Positions 8,367 to 18,088 of a stretch of DNA of 64,000 bases are shown one piece after another; the first letter of the stretch is position 1; the number at the start of each line of letters is the position of its first letter. The position numbers and the translations under genes are program-made. The stretch is from Pseudomonas sp. TNT3 (GTDB lineage Bacteria; Pseudomonadota; Gammaproteobacteria; Pseudomonadales; Pseudomonadaceae). Location: positions 47,234 to 111,233 of the forward strand of contig NZ_WFGV02000015.1 of assembly GCF_010095445.2 (NCBI RefSeq), given 5' to 3'. Under the pieces are notes generated by a model. It made no database searches. It was not told the DNA's origin and worked only from the letters and a program-made list of their open reading frames with translations.

Positions 8367-9478
8367 TGAGGGCAAGTGCGATGCTGCGACGTCAGGCTCT
8401 GACTTTAGGTAGTTTGCTGCTGGGAGCAGTGACACTGGGCGGCTGGACGCTGTTCAAGCAAAAGGACAAGAGCCCGCTATTGCTGTCGGCGCGGGACGAT
8501 ACCGATGGCAAGCATTACGCCGTCGGTTATCGGCTGGACGGCACGCGGGTGTTCGCCACCCAGGTCGGCCAGCGTTGCCACGACATCATCAATCATCCGA
8601 CGCTGCCCATTGCACTGTTTGTCGCTCGTCGTCCGGGCACCGAAAGCTACCTGATCAACTTGCGTGACGGCGCCTTGCTGCAAACCGTGACGTCGCTGCC
8701 GAATCGGCATTTCTACGGTCACGCAGTGATTCACAAGAGCGGCGACTGGTTGTACGCCACCGAGAACGACACGTCCGATCCAGGCCGTGGCTTGCTCGGC
8801 GTTTACGCATTCGAAGGTGAGCGCCTGGTTCACCGCGGCGAGATTTCCACTCACGGGATTGGTCCGCACCAGGTGTCATGGATGCCCGATGGCGAAACCC
8901 TGGTGGTGGCCAACGGCGGGATTCGCACCGAGGCCGAAAGCCGGGTCGAGATGAATCTCGATGCCATGGAGCCGAGCCTGGTATTGATGCAACGCGACGG
9001 CGCCCTGCTCAGCAAGGAAACCCTGGCCCAGCAGATGAACAGCGTGCGCCATCTGGGGATCGCCAGCGACGGCACCATCGTCGCCGGCCAGCAGTTCATG
9101 GGGGCTTCCCATGAATCTTCGGAGTTGCTGGCGATCAAGCGTCCCGGTCAACCGTTCGTGGCGTTCCCCGTGCCTGAGCACCAGCTCCAGGCGATGGGGC
9201 ACTACACCGCAAGCGTTGCGGTGCACAGCGAATTGCGTCTGGTCGCATTGACCGCTCCACGGGGCAATCGATTTTTCATCTGGGACCTGGACAGCGGCGA
9301 AGTGCACCTGGATGCGCCACTTCCCGATTGCGCCGGGGTCGGGGCGGTGGCCGATGGTTTCGTCGTGACCTCGGGCCAGGGCCGTTGCCGCTACTACGAT
9401 TGCCGTCAGGACGATCTGGTCGCAAAACCGTTGGAACTGCCTGCAGGGCTCTGGGATAACCATCTTCACCTGATGTGA
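8366..9478 (+). CDS. Tat-exported DUF1513 beta-propeller protein
   Basis: Predicted periplasmic protein of 370 residues of the DUF1513 family, found with imelysins; biochemical role unknown. The N-terminus is a twin-arginine signal (LRRQALTLGSLLLGA), implying export in folded form and perhaps a cofactor. The body has repeated strand-rich segments with HDIINHP, GIGPHQVSWMPDG and HLGI pieces, as in a beta-propeller. ATG overlaps the previous TGA. It closes the operon and is followed by a REP pair. Confidence 0.82.
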   Translation: MRASAMLRRQALTLGSLLLGAVTLGGWTLFKQKDKSPLLLSARDDTDGKHYAVGYRLDGTRVFATQVGQRCHDIINHPTLPIALFVARRPGTESYLINLRDGALLQTVTSLPNRHFYGHAVIHKSGDWLYATENDTSDPGRGLLGVYAFEGERLVHRGEISTHGIGPHQVSWMPDGETLVVANGGIRTEAESRVEMNLDAMEPSLVLMQRDGALLSKETLAQQMNSVRHLGIASDGTIVAGQQFMGASHESSELLAIKRPGQPFVAFPVPEHQLQAMGHYTASVAVHSELRLVALTAPRGNRFFIWDLDSGEVHLDAPLPDCAGVGAVADGFVVTSGQGRCRYYDCRQDDLVAKPLELPAGLWDNHLHLM

Positions 9479-9492
9479 CTCACCCTGCCCTT

Positions 9493-9585
9493 TGTGGGAG
9501 CCGAGCTTGCTCGCGATAGCGGTCTATGACTGACCATTGATGCTGAATGGAAAGACGCCATCGCGAGCAAGCTCGGCTCCCACAG
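9493..9585. repeat. REP inverted pair
   Basis: Inverted copies of GTGGGAGCCGAGCTTGCTCG (9493-9517 and 9560-9585) surround a 42-bp loop. A direct duplication, GTCTCCCACAG, follows at about 9585-9602. Confidence 0.88.
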
Positions 9586-9707
9586 GTCTCCCACAGGTCT
9601 CCCCCGGGCCTTATGACTACCTGTAAAACCTGCCAGTTGGAAACACCCTCACACTCGGAGTAATGTGCGGCACTGTATGCCCTGATTTTCTCCAAGGAAG
9701 TGGAAAT

Positions 9708-10856
9708 ATGCTGCGTCGCCGCATGCTGATCATGTTGGGTGTTGTCCTGCTAGTTGTGCTGGTGCTGGCCGCTTACAAAGCCTTTTCCATCTATACGATG
9801 ATTCAAGGCTTCACTGCGCCGAAACCGCCAATAAGCGTCGCCGTGGCCACCGCCACCGAAAAACCCTGGCAAGCCCGTCTACCCACTGTCGGCACGCTCA
9901 AGGCGCTGCAAGGCGTGGACCTGAGCCTGGAGACCGACGGTACTGTTATCGAGCTGCAGTTCGAGTCAGGGCAAAAGGTCAAGGCCGGCCAACCACTCCT
10001 GCGACTCGACAGCGCCGTGGAAAGTGCGTTGCTGGAAACGGCGCAGGCCGACCTGGGGCTGGCCCAGCTCGATTACGGACGCGGCAGCCAGCTGGTCGGC
10101 AGCCAGGCCATTTCCAAGGGTGAGTTCGACCGACTGTCGGCAGTGCAGAAAAAGAGCAAGGCCACGGTCAATCAACTCAAGGCTGCACTCGGCAAAAAAA
10201 GCATCGTCGCCCCCTTCAGCGGGACCATCGGTATTCGTCAGGTGGACATCGGTGACTATCTCGCCACTGGCACCATGATCGCCACCCTGCAAGACCTCAG
10301 CAGCCTCTATGTCGACTTCTTCGTGCCCGAGCAGTCGGTACCGAAGATCGCCGTCGGCCAACAGGTACAGATCATCGTCGCTGCCTACCCGACGCAAACT
10401 TTCCCCGGCCTGATCAGTGCGATCAACCCGAAAGTCGAGAACACCACCCGCAACGTTCAGGTTCGCGCCACCCTGGCCAACCCCGACGGCAAGTTGCTGC
10501 CGGGCATGTTCGCCAGCCTGCAAGTGCTGCTGCCTGACCCGCAGCTGCGAATCGTCATCCCTGAAAGCGCGATCACCTACACGCTCTACGGCAATTCGCT
10601 CTATGTGGTCGCACAGAAGAAAAGCGAAGACGGCACGCCGGAAAAAGACGACAAGGGCCAACCGGTCCTCATCGCCGAACGACGTTTCATCGAAACCGGT
10701 GAGCGCCGCGATGGACAGGTGATGATCACCAAAGGTGTGCGCAAAGGCGAAATAGTGGTGACGGCCGGCCAGATCAAACTGGACAACGGCGCGCCCATTG
10801 CCATCAGCGACGACAAGACTTTAGCCGAGCAGAACAGCCCGCCACGCGCGGACTGA
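9708..10856 (+). CDS. mexV: RND efflux periplasmic adaptor (MexV-like)
   Basis: Membrane fusion protein of 382 residues joining an inner-membrane RND pump to an outer-membrane channel. It has an N-terminal membrane anchor (about 5-25), a lipoyl/barrel-sandwich half with VDLSLETDGTV and SGQKVKAGQPLLRLD, a coiled-coil hairpin (about 100-150), then beta-barrel and membrane-proximal domains. The ATG at 9708 is chosen for the AAGGAAG site just before it; the frame extends to 9663. The neighbour 13 bp downstream is the pump. The name follows remembered synteny with mexVW beside the imelysin operon; substrates are unknown here. Confidence 0.8.
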   Translation: MLRRRMLIMLGVVLLVVLVLAAYKAFSIYTMIQGFTAPKPPISVAVATATEKPWQARLPTVGTLKALQGVDLSLETDGTVIELQFESGQKVKAGQPLLRLDSAVESALLETAQADLGLAQLDYGRGSQLVGSQAISKGEFDRLSAVQKKSKATVNQLKAALGKKSIVAPFSGTIGIRQVDIGDYLATGTMIATLQDLSSLYVDFFVPEQSVPKIAVGQQVQIIVAAYPTQTFPGLISAINPKVENTTRNVQVRATLANPDGKLLPGMFASLQVLLPDPQLRIVIPESAITYTLYGNSLYVVAQKKSEDGTPEKDDKGQPVLIAERRFIETGERRDGQVMITKGVRKGEIVVTAGQIKLDNGAPIAISDDKTLAEQNSPPRAD

Positions 10857-10869
10857 TCAAGGAATCCCC

Positions 10870-13800
10870 ATGGCTTTTACCGACCCGTTCATCCGTCGCC
10901 CGGTGCTCGCCACCGTGGTCAGCCTGTTGATTGTCCTGCTGGGGTTCCAGGCCTGGAGCAAGCTGCCGCTGCGCCAATACCCACAGATGGAAAACGCCCT
11001 GATTACGGTGACCACCGCCTACCCCGGGGCCAACGCCGAAACCATCCAGGGCTACATTACCCAACCGATGCAACAAAGCCTGGCGAGCGCCGAGGGTATC
11101 GACTACATGACGTCGGTCAGTCGCCAGAATTTCTCGGTGATCTCGATCCACGCACGTATCGACGCCAACACCGACCGTCTGTTTACCGAATTGCTGGCCA
11201 AAGCCAACGAGGTCAAGAACCAGCTGCCACAGGATGCTGAAGACCCGGTGCTGAGCAAGGAAGCCGCGGACGCTTCGGCGCTGATGTACATCAGCTTCTT
11301 CAGCAAGGAACTGAATAACCCACAGATCACCGACTACCTGTCGCGGGTGATCCAGCCAAAACTGGCCACATTGCCCGGCATGGCCGAAGCCGAGATTCTC
11401 GGCAACCAGGTCTTCGCCATGCGCCTGTGGCTGGACCCGGTCAAGCTGGCCGGTTTCGGCCTGACCGCAAGCGATGTGACCAACGCGGTGCGCCAGTACA
11501 ACTTTCTCTCCGCCGCCGGCGAAGTGAAAGGCGAGTACGTGGTCACCAGTGTCAACGCCAACACCGAGCTCAAATCGGCTGAAGCCTTCGCTGCCATTCC
11601 ATTGAAGATCGATGGCGACAGCCGGGTACTGCTCAGCGATGTGGCGCGGGTGGAAATGGGCGCGGAAAACTACGACACCATCAGTTCCTTCGGCGGCACA
11701 CCTTCGGTGTACATCGGAATCAAGGCGACACCGGGCGCCAACCCGCTGGACGTGATCAAGGAAGTGCGCAAGATCATGCCGGAACTGGAAGCCCAGCTGC
11801 CGCCGAACCTCAAAGGTGAAATCGCCTACGACGCGACGCTGTTCATTCAGGCGTCGATCGATGAAGTGGTGAAAACCCTGTTCGAAGCCGTACTGATCGT
11901 CATTGTGGTGGTGTTCCTGTTCCTCGGCGCCCTGCGGTCGGTGGTGATTCCGGTGGTGACCATCCCGCTGTCCATGATCGGCGTGATGTTCTTCATGCAA
12001 ATGATGGGTTACTCGATCAACCTGCTGACCCTGCTGGCGATGGTGTTGGCCATCGGCCTGGTGGTGGATGACGCCATTGTGGTGGTCGAGAACATTCACC
12101 GGCACATCGAAGAAGGCAAGACGCCGATGGATGCCGCCATCGAAGGTGCCCGGGAGATCGCCATGCCGGTGATCTCGATGACCATCACCCTGGCGGCGGT
12201 CTACGCCCCCATCGGCTTCCTGACGGGGCTGACCGGAGCATTGTTCAAGGAGTTCGCCCTGACCCTGGCCGGCGCGGTGGTGATCTCGGGCATTGTGGCC
12301 CTGACCTTGTCGCCGATGATGTGCGCCTATCTGCTGCGCCATGACGAGAATCCCAGCGGGCTTGCCCATCGACTGGACCGGATTTTCGAAGGGCTCAAAC
12401 GCCGCTACCAACGCATGCTGCACGGCACGCTCAATACCCGGCCGGTGGTGCTGGTGTTCGCCGTCATCGTGTTATGCCTGATTCCGGTGTTGCTCAAATT
12501 CACCAAGTCGGAACTGGCCCCCGACGAGGATCAGGGCATCATTTTCATGTTGGCCAACGCACCGAAAACGACCAACCTTGACTATCTGAACGCCTACACC
12601 GACGAATTCATTACCATTTTCAAGGAGTTTCCCGAGTACTACTCTTCCTTTCAGATCAATGGATTCGATGGCGTGCAATCGGGAATTGGCGGCTTCCTGC
12701 TCAAGCCATGGGGTGATCGTAGCCGTACCCAGATGGAGATCCTGCCGGAGGTTCAGGGCAAGCTGGAGAAAATTTCCGGCCTGCAGGTGTTCGGTTTCAA
12801 CCTGCCCTCGTTGCCAGGCACGAGCGAAGGACTGCCGTTTCAATTCGCCATCAACACCGCCAACGACTATGAGTTGTTGGCACAGGTGATGGAGCGGGTA
12901 AAAAAACGCGCCGTAGAATCAGGCAAGTTCGCCTTCGTCGACGTCGACCTGGCCTTCGACAAACCCGAAGTGGTGGTGGATATCGATCGCGCCAAAGCGG
13001 CGCAGATGGGCGTGTCCATGCAGGACTTGGGCGGAACCCTGGCGACGTTGCTGGGTGAGGCCGAGATCAACCGTTTCACTATTGAAGGTCGCAGCTACAA
13101 AGTCATTGCCCAGGTTGAACGGCCCTTCCGGGACAACCCCGACTGGCTGAACAACTATTACGTGAAAAACACCAAGGGCGAATTACTGGCCTTGTCGACC
13201 TTGATCACCGTGACCGACCGGGCGCGACCGCGGCAGCTCAACCAGTTCCAGCAACTCAACACGGCCCGCCTGTCCGGCGTGCCTTTAGTGAGCATGGGCG
13301 AAGCGCTCGACACCGTCCGCCAGATCGCTCGGGAAGAAGCGCCGGTCGGGTTTGGAATCGACTATGCCGGCGCCTCGCGACAGTTTGTCCAGGAAGGCAG
13401 TGCGCTGTGGGTGACGTTTGCCTTGGCTTTGGCGATTATTTTCCTGGTGCTGGCGGCGCAGTTTGAAAGCTTCCGCGATCCGCTGGTGATCCTGGTGACG
13501 GTGCCGCTGTCGATTTGCGGGGCGTTGATTCCGCTGTTCCTGGGGTGGTCGAGCATGAACATCTATACCCAGGTCGGGCTGGTGACACTGATCGGGTTGA
13601 TCAGTAAACACGGGATTCTGATCGTCGAGTTCGCCAACCAGCTGCGCAAGGACAAAGGGTTGACGGCGCGCGAGGCCGTGGAAGAAGCGGCGGCCATCCG
13701 TTTGCGGCCTGTCTTGATGACGACGGCGGCGATGGTGTTTGGTATGGTGCCATTGATCCTCGCGACCGGCGCGGGGGCTGTCAGTCGGTTCGACATTGGC

Positions 13801-13908
13801 ACGGTCATCGCCACGGGGATGTCGATCGGGACGCTGTTTACTCTGTTTGTATTGCCGTGCGTGTATACGTTGCTGGCGAAACCTGACAAGCCAAAGGAAC
13901 ACGCATAA
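10870..13908 (+). CDS. mexW: RND multidrug efflux permease (MexW-like)
   Basis: Proton-driven inner-membrane RND pump of 1012 residues, HAE1 type, with the usual twelve helices and two large periplasmic loops. Visible marks are the N-terminal FIRRPVLA segment, paired Asp residues of the proton relay in helix 4 (GLVVDDAIVVVEN, about 400), and FxGxxGxFxxxF-like boundary motifs. AAGGAA lies before the ATG. It is co-transcribed with the adaptor gene. No outer-membrane channel gene lies nearby, so a shared OprM-type channel elsewhere is likely. A REP pair and a long perfect terminator follow. Confidence 0.88.
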   Translation: MAFTDPFIRRPVLATVVSLLIVLLGFQAWSKLPLRQYPQMENALITVTTAYPGANAETIQGYITQPMQQSLASAEGIDYMTSVSRQNFSVISIHARIDANTDRLFTELLAKANEVKNQLPQDAEDPVLSKEAADASALMYISFFSKELNNPQITDYLSRVIQPKLATLPGMAEAEILGNQVFAMRLWLDPVKLAGFGLTASDVTNAVRQYNFLSAAGEVKGEYVVTSVNANTELKSAEAFAAIPLKIDGDSRVLLSDVARVEMGAENYDTISSFGGTPSVYIGIKATPGANPLDVIKEVRKIMPELEAQLPPNLKGEIAYDATLFIQASIDEVVKTLFEAVLIVIVVVFLFLGALRSVVIPVVTIPLSMIGVMFFMQMMGYSINLLTLLAMVLAIGLVVDDAIVVVENIHRHIEEGKTPMDAAIEGAREIAMPVISMTITLAAVYAPIGFLTGLTGALFKEFALTLAGAVVISGIVALTLSPMMCAYLLRHDENPSGLAHRLDRIFEGLKRRYQRMLHGTLNTRPVVLVFAVIVLCLIPVLLKFTKSELAPDEDQGIIFMLANAPKTTNLDYLNAYTDEFITIFKEFPEYYSSFQINGFDGVQSGIGGFLLKPWGDRSRTQMEILPEVQGKLEKISGLQVFGFNLPSLPGTSEGLPFQFAINTANDYELLAQVMERVKKRAVESGKFAFVDVDLAFDKPEVVVDIDRAKAAQMGVSMQDLGGTLATLLGEAEINRFTIEGRSYKVIAQVERPFRDNPDWLNNYYVKNTKGELLALSTLITVTDRARPRQLNQFQQLNTARLSGVPLVSMGEALDTVRQIAREEAPVGFGIDYAGASRQFVQEGSALWVTFALALAIIFLVLAAQFESFRDPLVILVTVPLSICGALIPLFLGWSSMNIYTQVGLVTLIGLISKHGILIVEFANQLRKDKGLTAREAVEEAAAIRLRPVLMTTAAMVFGMVPLILATGAGAVSRFDIGTVIATGMSIGTLFTLFVLPCVYTLLAKPDKPKEHA

Positions 13909-13929
13909 CTCTTTGGAAAGGGCTGATTC

Positions 13930-14034
13930 CTGTAGCCGCTGCCGAGGCACAAAGCTGCGTTACGGTCCGCAGGACCGTCCTCGGGGGCCGCTTCGCAGCC
14001 CGACGCAGCCTCGCAGGCTCGGCAGCTGCTACAG
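13930..14034. repeat. REP-type inverted pair with internal hairpin
   Basis: Outer arms (TGTAGCCGCTGCCGAGG / CTCGGCAGCTGCTACA) enclose a further hairpin at GGTCCGCAGGACC. It lies between mexW and its terminator. Confidence 0.75.
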
Positions 14035-14070
14035 GGTTCACCGCTTCCACAGCAGTCCGGCGGCTGATTC

Positions 14071-14118
14071 AAGCCCAAATAAAAGGCCTCGCATTTGCGA
14101 GGCCTTTTATTTGGGCTT
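14071..14118. terminator. Long perfect bidirectional terminator
   Basis: Two perfectly complementary 23-nt arms (14071-14093, 14096-14118) have a 2-nt loop; the GCCTCGCA core is flanked by A/T-rich arms giving T-runs on both strands. It separates the convergent mexW and the inaA-side operon. Confidence 0.92.
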
Positions 14119-14126
14119 CAATTTGT

Positions 14127-14354
14127 TCAACTCTGCGGCCTCATTCCCTGGGAAAGTCCGAACATGAACAGCAACAGGTCATGATCGGGTTGGGACGCTT
14201 CGGATGCTTTCGCGACCCGTGGCAGCGGACAGTGAGCGTCGCCGCTCACCGAACTGAGGACCTGCGTGCGGGGCTGCTCCCAAGCCGCCACCGCAATTGA
14301 AGCAACTGCCAAGGCTCCTATCAGAAACACACCTCGTGCAATTTCGAGTTTCAT
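14127..14354 (-). CDS. Small secreted protein, unknown function
   Basis: Seventy-five residues with a cleavable-looking signal peptide (KLEIARGVFLIGALAVASIAVAA) followed by a short polar tail with one Cys. AAGGG precedes the ATG, inside the last codons of inaA, and the start is 2 nt after the inaA stop. The bidirectional terminator begins 9 nt after its stop, so it fits neatly as the last gene of the methyltransferase-inaA operon. No family is recognised; an envelope-stress role is only guilt by association with ColRS. Confidence 0.65.
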   Translation of the reverse strand: MKLEIARGVFLIGALAVASIAVAAWEQPRTQVLSSVSGDAHCPLPRVAKASEASQPDHDLLLFMFGLSQGMRPQS

Positions 14355-14356
14355 TG

Positions 14357-15070
14357 CTATAAACCCTTGATAGCGCTGCCAAACGCCGTCTCATAAAGGT
14401 AGACCAGTTTTTTCCAATCCGTCGTGCTGAACGACGAGTGGCGGCGCAATTGCTTCATGTCATGGGCCGCGGCCTGGCGAGCCGTCAGACGCTGTCGGCA
14501 CTTCTCCAGATCGATCAATGCGACCTCTACTTTGGCCGCCTCGCCTTCACCCGTGACACGGACAAAAACATGCTTGATGTAAATACAACTGTGCTGCCAG
14601 CGACCCTTGTGCATCCGCGCCAGATTGTCTGCCAGATCTTTCAGCACCCGGTCGTGTACCGCCTCACCTGAACGCTCGCGACCACCGCCGGCGTACCAAT
14701 GTTCGATTTCCTCAAAGCCGTCCAGCGACTTCGTCACCAGCAAGGCGCGCCACTTGTGCACAGGATCGCGTTGAGCACCGCAGAAAACGACTTCAGGAAC
14801 GCGTACGCCGATCTTGCGCAAACCGGTCAGCGCATCCAGTTCGCGCAAGACGGTCGGCCGTCCGAACGGGTGCAGCCAGCTGCGGTAGATATGCCCGGTC
14901 TGACGCTTGGCGTACAGCAGTTGACCATCGCTGCCCCGGACGCGCTGAACGCCGCTTTCACCACCGCGACGCACGTTAGGTTCTTCTACCCATTCACCGC
15001 GCTGATTCCAGAAATAGTCGAACCGATCGCCGGACGCGACCTCCGTTTCTGGTGCACATTGCACTGCCAT
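14357..15070 (-). CDS. inaA: InaA, lipopolysaccharide-kinase-like protein
   Basis: Kinase-fold protein of 237 residues of the InaA/WaaP family, linked to acid and envelope stress. ATP-side residues are seen (LLYAKRQ, Lys55; LRELDAL, Glu77) and an IDLEK segment (about 186-190) stands at the DFG position. In the catalytic loop the family H-x-D-x-x-Y-x-x-H pattern reads HSCIYIKH (160-167), so the catalytic Asp is replaced by Cys; it may be a pseudokinase. The start at 15070 is taken for the AGAGG-type site before it; the frame runs on upstream only as antisense to the methyltransferase. It lies 4 nt after that gene. Confidence 0.85.
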   Translation of the reverse strand: MAVQCAPETEVASGDRFDYFWNQRGEWVEEPNVRRGGESGVQRVRGSDGQLLYAKRQTGHIYRSWLHPFGRPTVLRELDALTGLRKIGVRVPEVVFCGAQRDPVHKWRALLVTKSLDGFEEIEHWYAGGGRERSGEAVHDRVLKDLADNLARMHKGRWQHSCIYIKHVFVRVTGEGEAAKVEVALIDLEKCRQRLTARQAAAHDMKQLRRHSSFSTTDWKKLVYLYETAFGSAIKGL

Positions 15071-15074
15071 CCTG

Positions 15075-15743
15075 TTACCTCTTGCGTAATACGTAAACTC
15101 GCCACATGGCATAGAGCGGTAAAAAATCCAGTTGTTCCTGGATGCGGAAACCCGCTTGCTCAAATTCTTTCTCGACCGTAACAGCTGGTAACACAAACCT
15201 ATTTTGGTAACCTTCTTGCCCACGCGTTCTCTCAGAACGCTTGCGTTTCCAGGCTTTAAAGTTGCCATCCACCCACAGTGAAATGATCACGCTGTCACGC
15301 GTGACGCGCTCGAATTCACGCAAAATGGCCAATCGATGCTCGGCTTCACCAATGTGGTGCAGCAAGCGCATACAGAAAATGCTGTCGACGGCGTTATCAG
15401 GTAAGGCGATGTCGAAAGCAGATGTGTGCAAGGGTTGTACCCTTTTCACCACATCGGCCGGTTGCGCGCTCATAGCGATCTTGAGCATTGACTCGGAGTT
15501 GTCGGCACCGATGATTGCCCGATTGGATTTTTCCGCCAGCAACGGCCAGAAACGTCCTGCGCCACAGGGTAAATCCAGGACTAGCCCCGGTTCTCCGACC
15601 AGGGAAAGCGCCTTTCGTGCCATTTGCTCGTCACGCCAGTGAGAAAGACGACGGCCCAGGCCATCCTTGTGTTTGCGCAGATACCGTTGCGCATGTTGAT
15701 CGTCATACTTCTCGGAAAAATCAAGTTTGATTGGCTCATCCAT
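15075..15743 (-). CDS. Class I SAM-dependent methyltransferase
   Basis: Cytoplasmic Rossmann-fold methyltransferase of 222 residues. Motif I is VLDLPCGAGRFWPLLA, with acidic motif II at IIGADNSESML and FCMRLLHHI further on. The substrate is unknown; its place between colS and inaA suggests envelope or lipid modification. Three starts are packed together (TTG 15749, ATG 15746, ATG 15743); AGGAG at 15752-15756 best fits the last. In P. aeruginosa and P. putida the same order follows colS, and the P. putida operon is remembered as a ColR target. Confidence 0.82.
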   Translation of the reverse strand: MDEPIKLDFSEKYDDQHAQRYLRKHKDGLGRRLSHWRDEQMARKALSLVGEPGLVLDLPCGAGRFWPLLAEKSNRAIIGADNSESMLKIAMSAQPADVVKRVQPLHTSAFDIALPDNAVDSIFCMRLLHHIGEAEHRLAILREFERVTRDSVIISLWVDGNFKAWKRKRSERTRGQEGYQNRFVLPAVTVEKEFEQAGFRIQEQLDFLPLYAMWRVYVLRKR

Positions 15744-15812
15744 CATCAAATCTCCTAACTGCTGATGACGACTACCTTAGGTAGGGTCTTGTCAGTGTCA
15801 GGTCATTACTTT

Positions 15813-15828
15813 GTGAAACATTTGTCAT
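15813..15828 (-). promoter_or_regulatory. Weak ColR-like site before the methyltransferase-inaA operon
   Basis: On the minus strand ATGACAAATGTTTCAC matches 13 of the 16 positions of the remembered ColR consensus YYNASNNYTTTTTCAC, including the TTTCAC end. It lies about 70 bp before the operon's start. Taken alone this is weak; the consensus site at 17976 and the P. putida precedent make it worth noting. Confidence 0.4.
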
Positions 15829-15901
15829 GTAAGTCGGGGAAGTATTTCTAAATTTTACAGAATCGAGTAGTAGCCATGGGCCGCTACCCATTGAACACTT
15901 T

Positions 15902-17174
15902 TCAGCGCAGGCCCGAGGGACGAAGTTGGACCTCGAAACGACAGCCATTGGGTTCCATGGTCGTCAAGCTGACGACCCATCCCTGGTTTTCACAGATACG
16001 TTGCACCAACGAAAGCCCCAACCCCAAACCTTCCCCTCGTTTCTCGGTCCCGCGCACGAAAGGCTCGAACATCGCTTCGCGCTTTTCCTCGGGAATCCCG
16101 ACACCACTGTCTTCGACCAGGAAACCGGTGGGTGTCAGGGTCAAGCGGATAAATCCGTACTCGGTGTAGTGCAGTGCGTTACGCAGAAGGTTACCCATGA
16201 CTGCGTGCAACAGCGTGGCGTTGTAGCAGGTGTCTGCGGGATTACCCGGTTCAAAGATCAGCTTCAAACCTTTCGCCTCTATGGGCTCGCGCCATAGATT
16301 GAGCAACCCGTCGGCCACTTCGCCAAGGTTTTGCTGAAGCGTCTGGCTGGCGTCTTCGCGTTGCGCACGCGCCAGCATCAGGAAGGTTTGCACCAGCTCT
16401 CGCATTTCCTCGCAGGCGCGAGCGATTCGCTCGACCTGGGCGTGACCGCGCTGATCGAGGCCAGGGTTTTCCAGCAACAACTCGCAGGAACTGGCCAGTA
16501 CCATCAACGGCGTGCGCAGTTCATGGCTGACGTCACTGGTGAACAGGCGCTCCCGGGTCAATGCCTGGCGCAGTCGTCCCAGCGTAGCGTCGAAGGCCAC
16601 GGCCAATTCGCCCACTTCATCGGCGGCGTAGTCAGGTGCCAGTGGCGGAGCCAGGCCCAGCAGTTGATCGCGATGACGTACCTGGCGAGCCAGTCGCACG
16701 ACAGGAGCCATGACTCTGCGCGCCAACACCCAGCCCAGAAATACTGCCAACGCAAGACTCAGTACAAAACCCACCAGCACGACGGCAAACAGCACCCGTT
16801 CACGCTCTTCGAAATCACTTTGATCCTGCATCAGCACGTAACGTCGGCCATCGACGACTTCAACCATTGCGTGATACGACAGCTGTTCGCGAAAAACTTC
16901 GTGAAAACCAGGCTCCAGATGCCGCAAATCCTTGGGCAAGTCGAAGTCGCCAGGCCCACCGCTGAAATAAAACAGCTGGTCCGGCTCCGGTCGATGGCTC
17001 CAGTCCGAGACACTGTCCATCAGCAGCAGGCGCTGTAGATCGCCGCCCAATCCTGCCGAGATCAGTTTTTCTTCCACCAGGTGCACCGTCGCCACAATGC
17101 CCATGGCGAAAGCGCCCGCAACCAACGCGCTCATCAGCGCAAAAGCAATGATGATCCGTTGAGCAAGGCTCTGT

Positions 17175-17185
<11 letters not shown>
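15902..17185 (-). CDS. colS: Sensor histidine kinase ColS
   Basis: Inner-membrane sensor kinase of 427 residues that responds to excess Zn2+/Fe3+ and controls envelope homeostasis through ColR. Layout: helix 1 (about 12-32), periplasmic domain (33-130), helix 2 (about 135-160), HAMP, HisKA with SHELRTPL, and HATPase with GLGLGLSLV. With the ATG at 17185 all metal-sensing positions I recall for P. putida ColS fall at the same numbers: His35, Glu38, Asp57, His95, Glu96, His105, Glu126 and Glu129 (the ExxE motif). This both fixes the start and supports metal sensing. It overlaps the end of colR by 11 bp. Confidence 0.95.
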
Positions 17186-17858
<673 letters not shown>

Positions 17859-17975
17859 GGGTAACTCCTCCGTACACAATGACGGCCGTCTTGGCCCGCG
17901 CAGCTTAAGGCCAAGTCAGGCTCAGGGCTAGGACTGTGTGCAGATGTAAATTGGCCATGCAAGCCTGTTCGAGCC

Positions 17976-17991
17976 TTGACGACTTTTTCAC
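17976..17991 (+). promoter_or_regulatory. Consensus ColR box before the PAP2 gene
   Basis: TTGACGACTTTTTCAC matches all defined positions of the ColR consensus YYNASNNYTTTTTCAC as I remember it from P. putida. It lies about 98 bp before the PAP2 start and about 118 bp before colR on the other strand, so it could serve either gene; orientation favours the PAP2 gene. Confidence 0.75.
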
Positions 17992-18088
17992 TATCGATTC
18001 ACACGTAGACGACAGAGTCCGGTTCAAACTCCGCGCGGCTGCGCTTTCTGAACACTTCACAGAACACTTCACAGAACAAGGAATTGCC

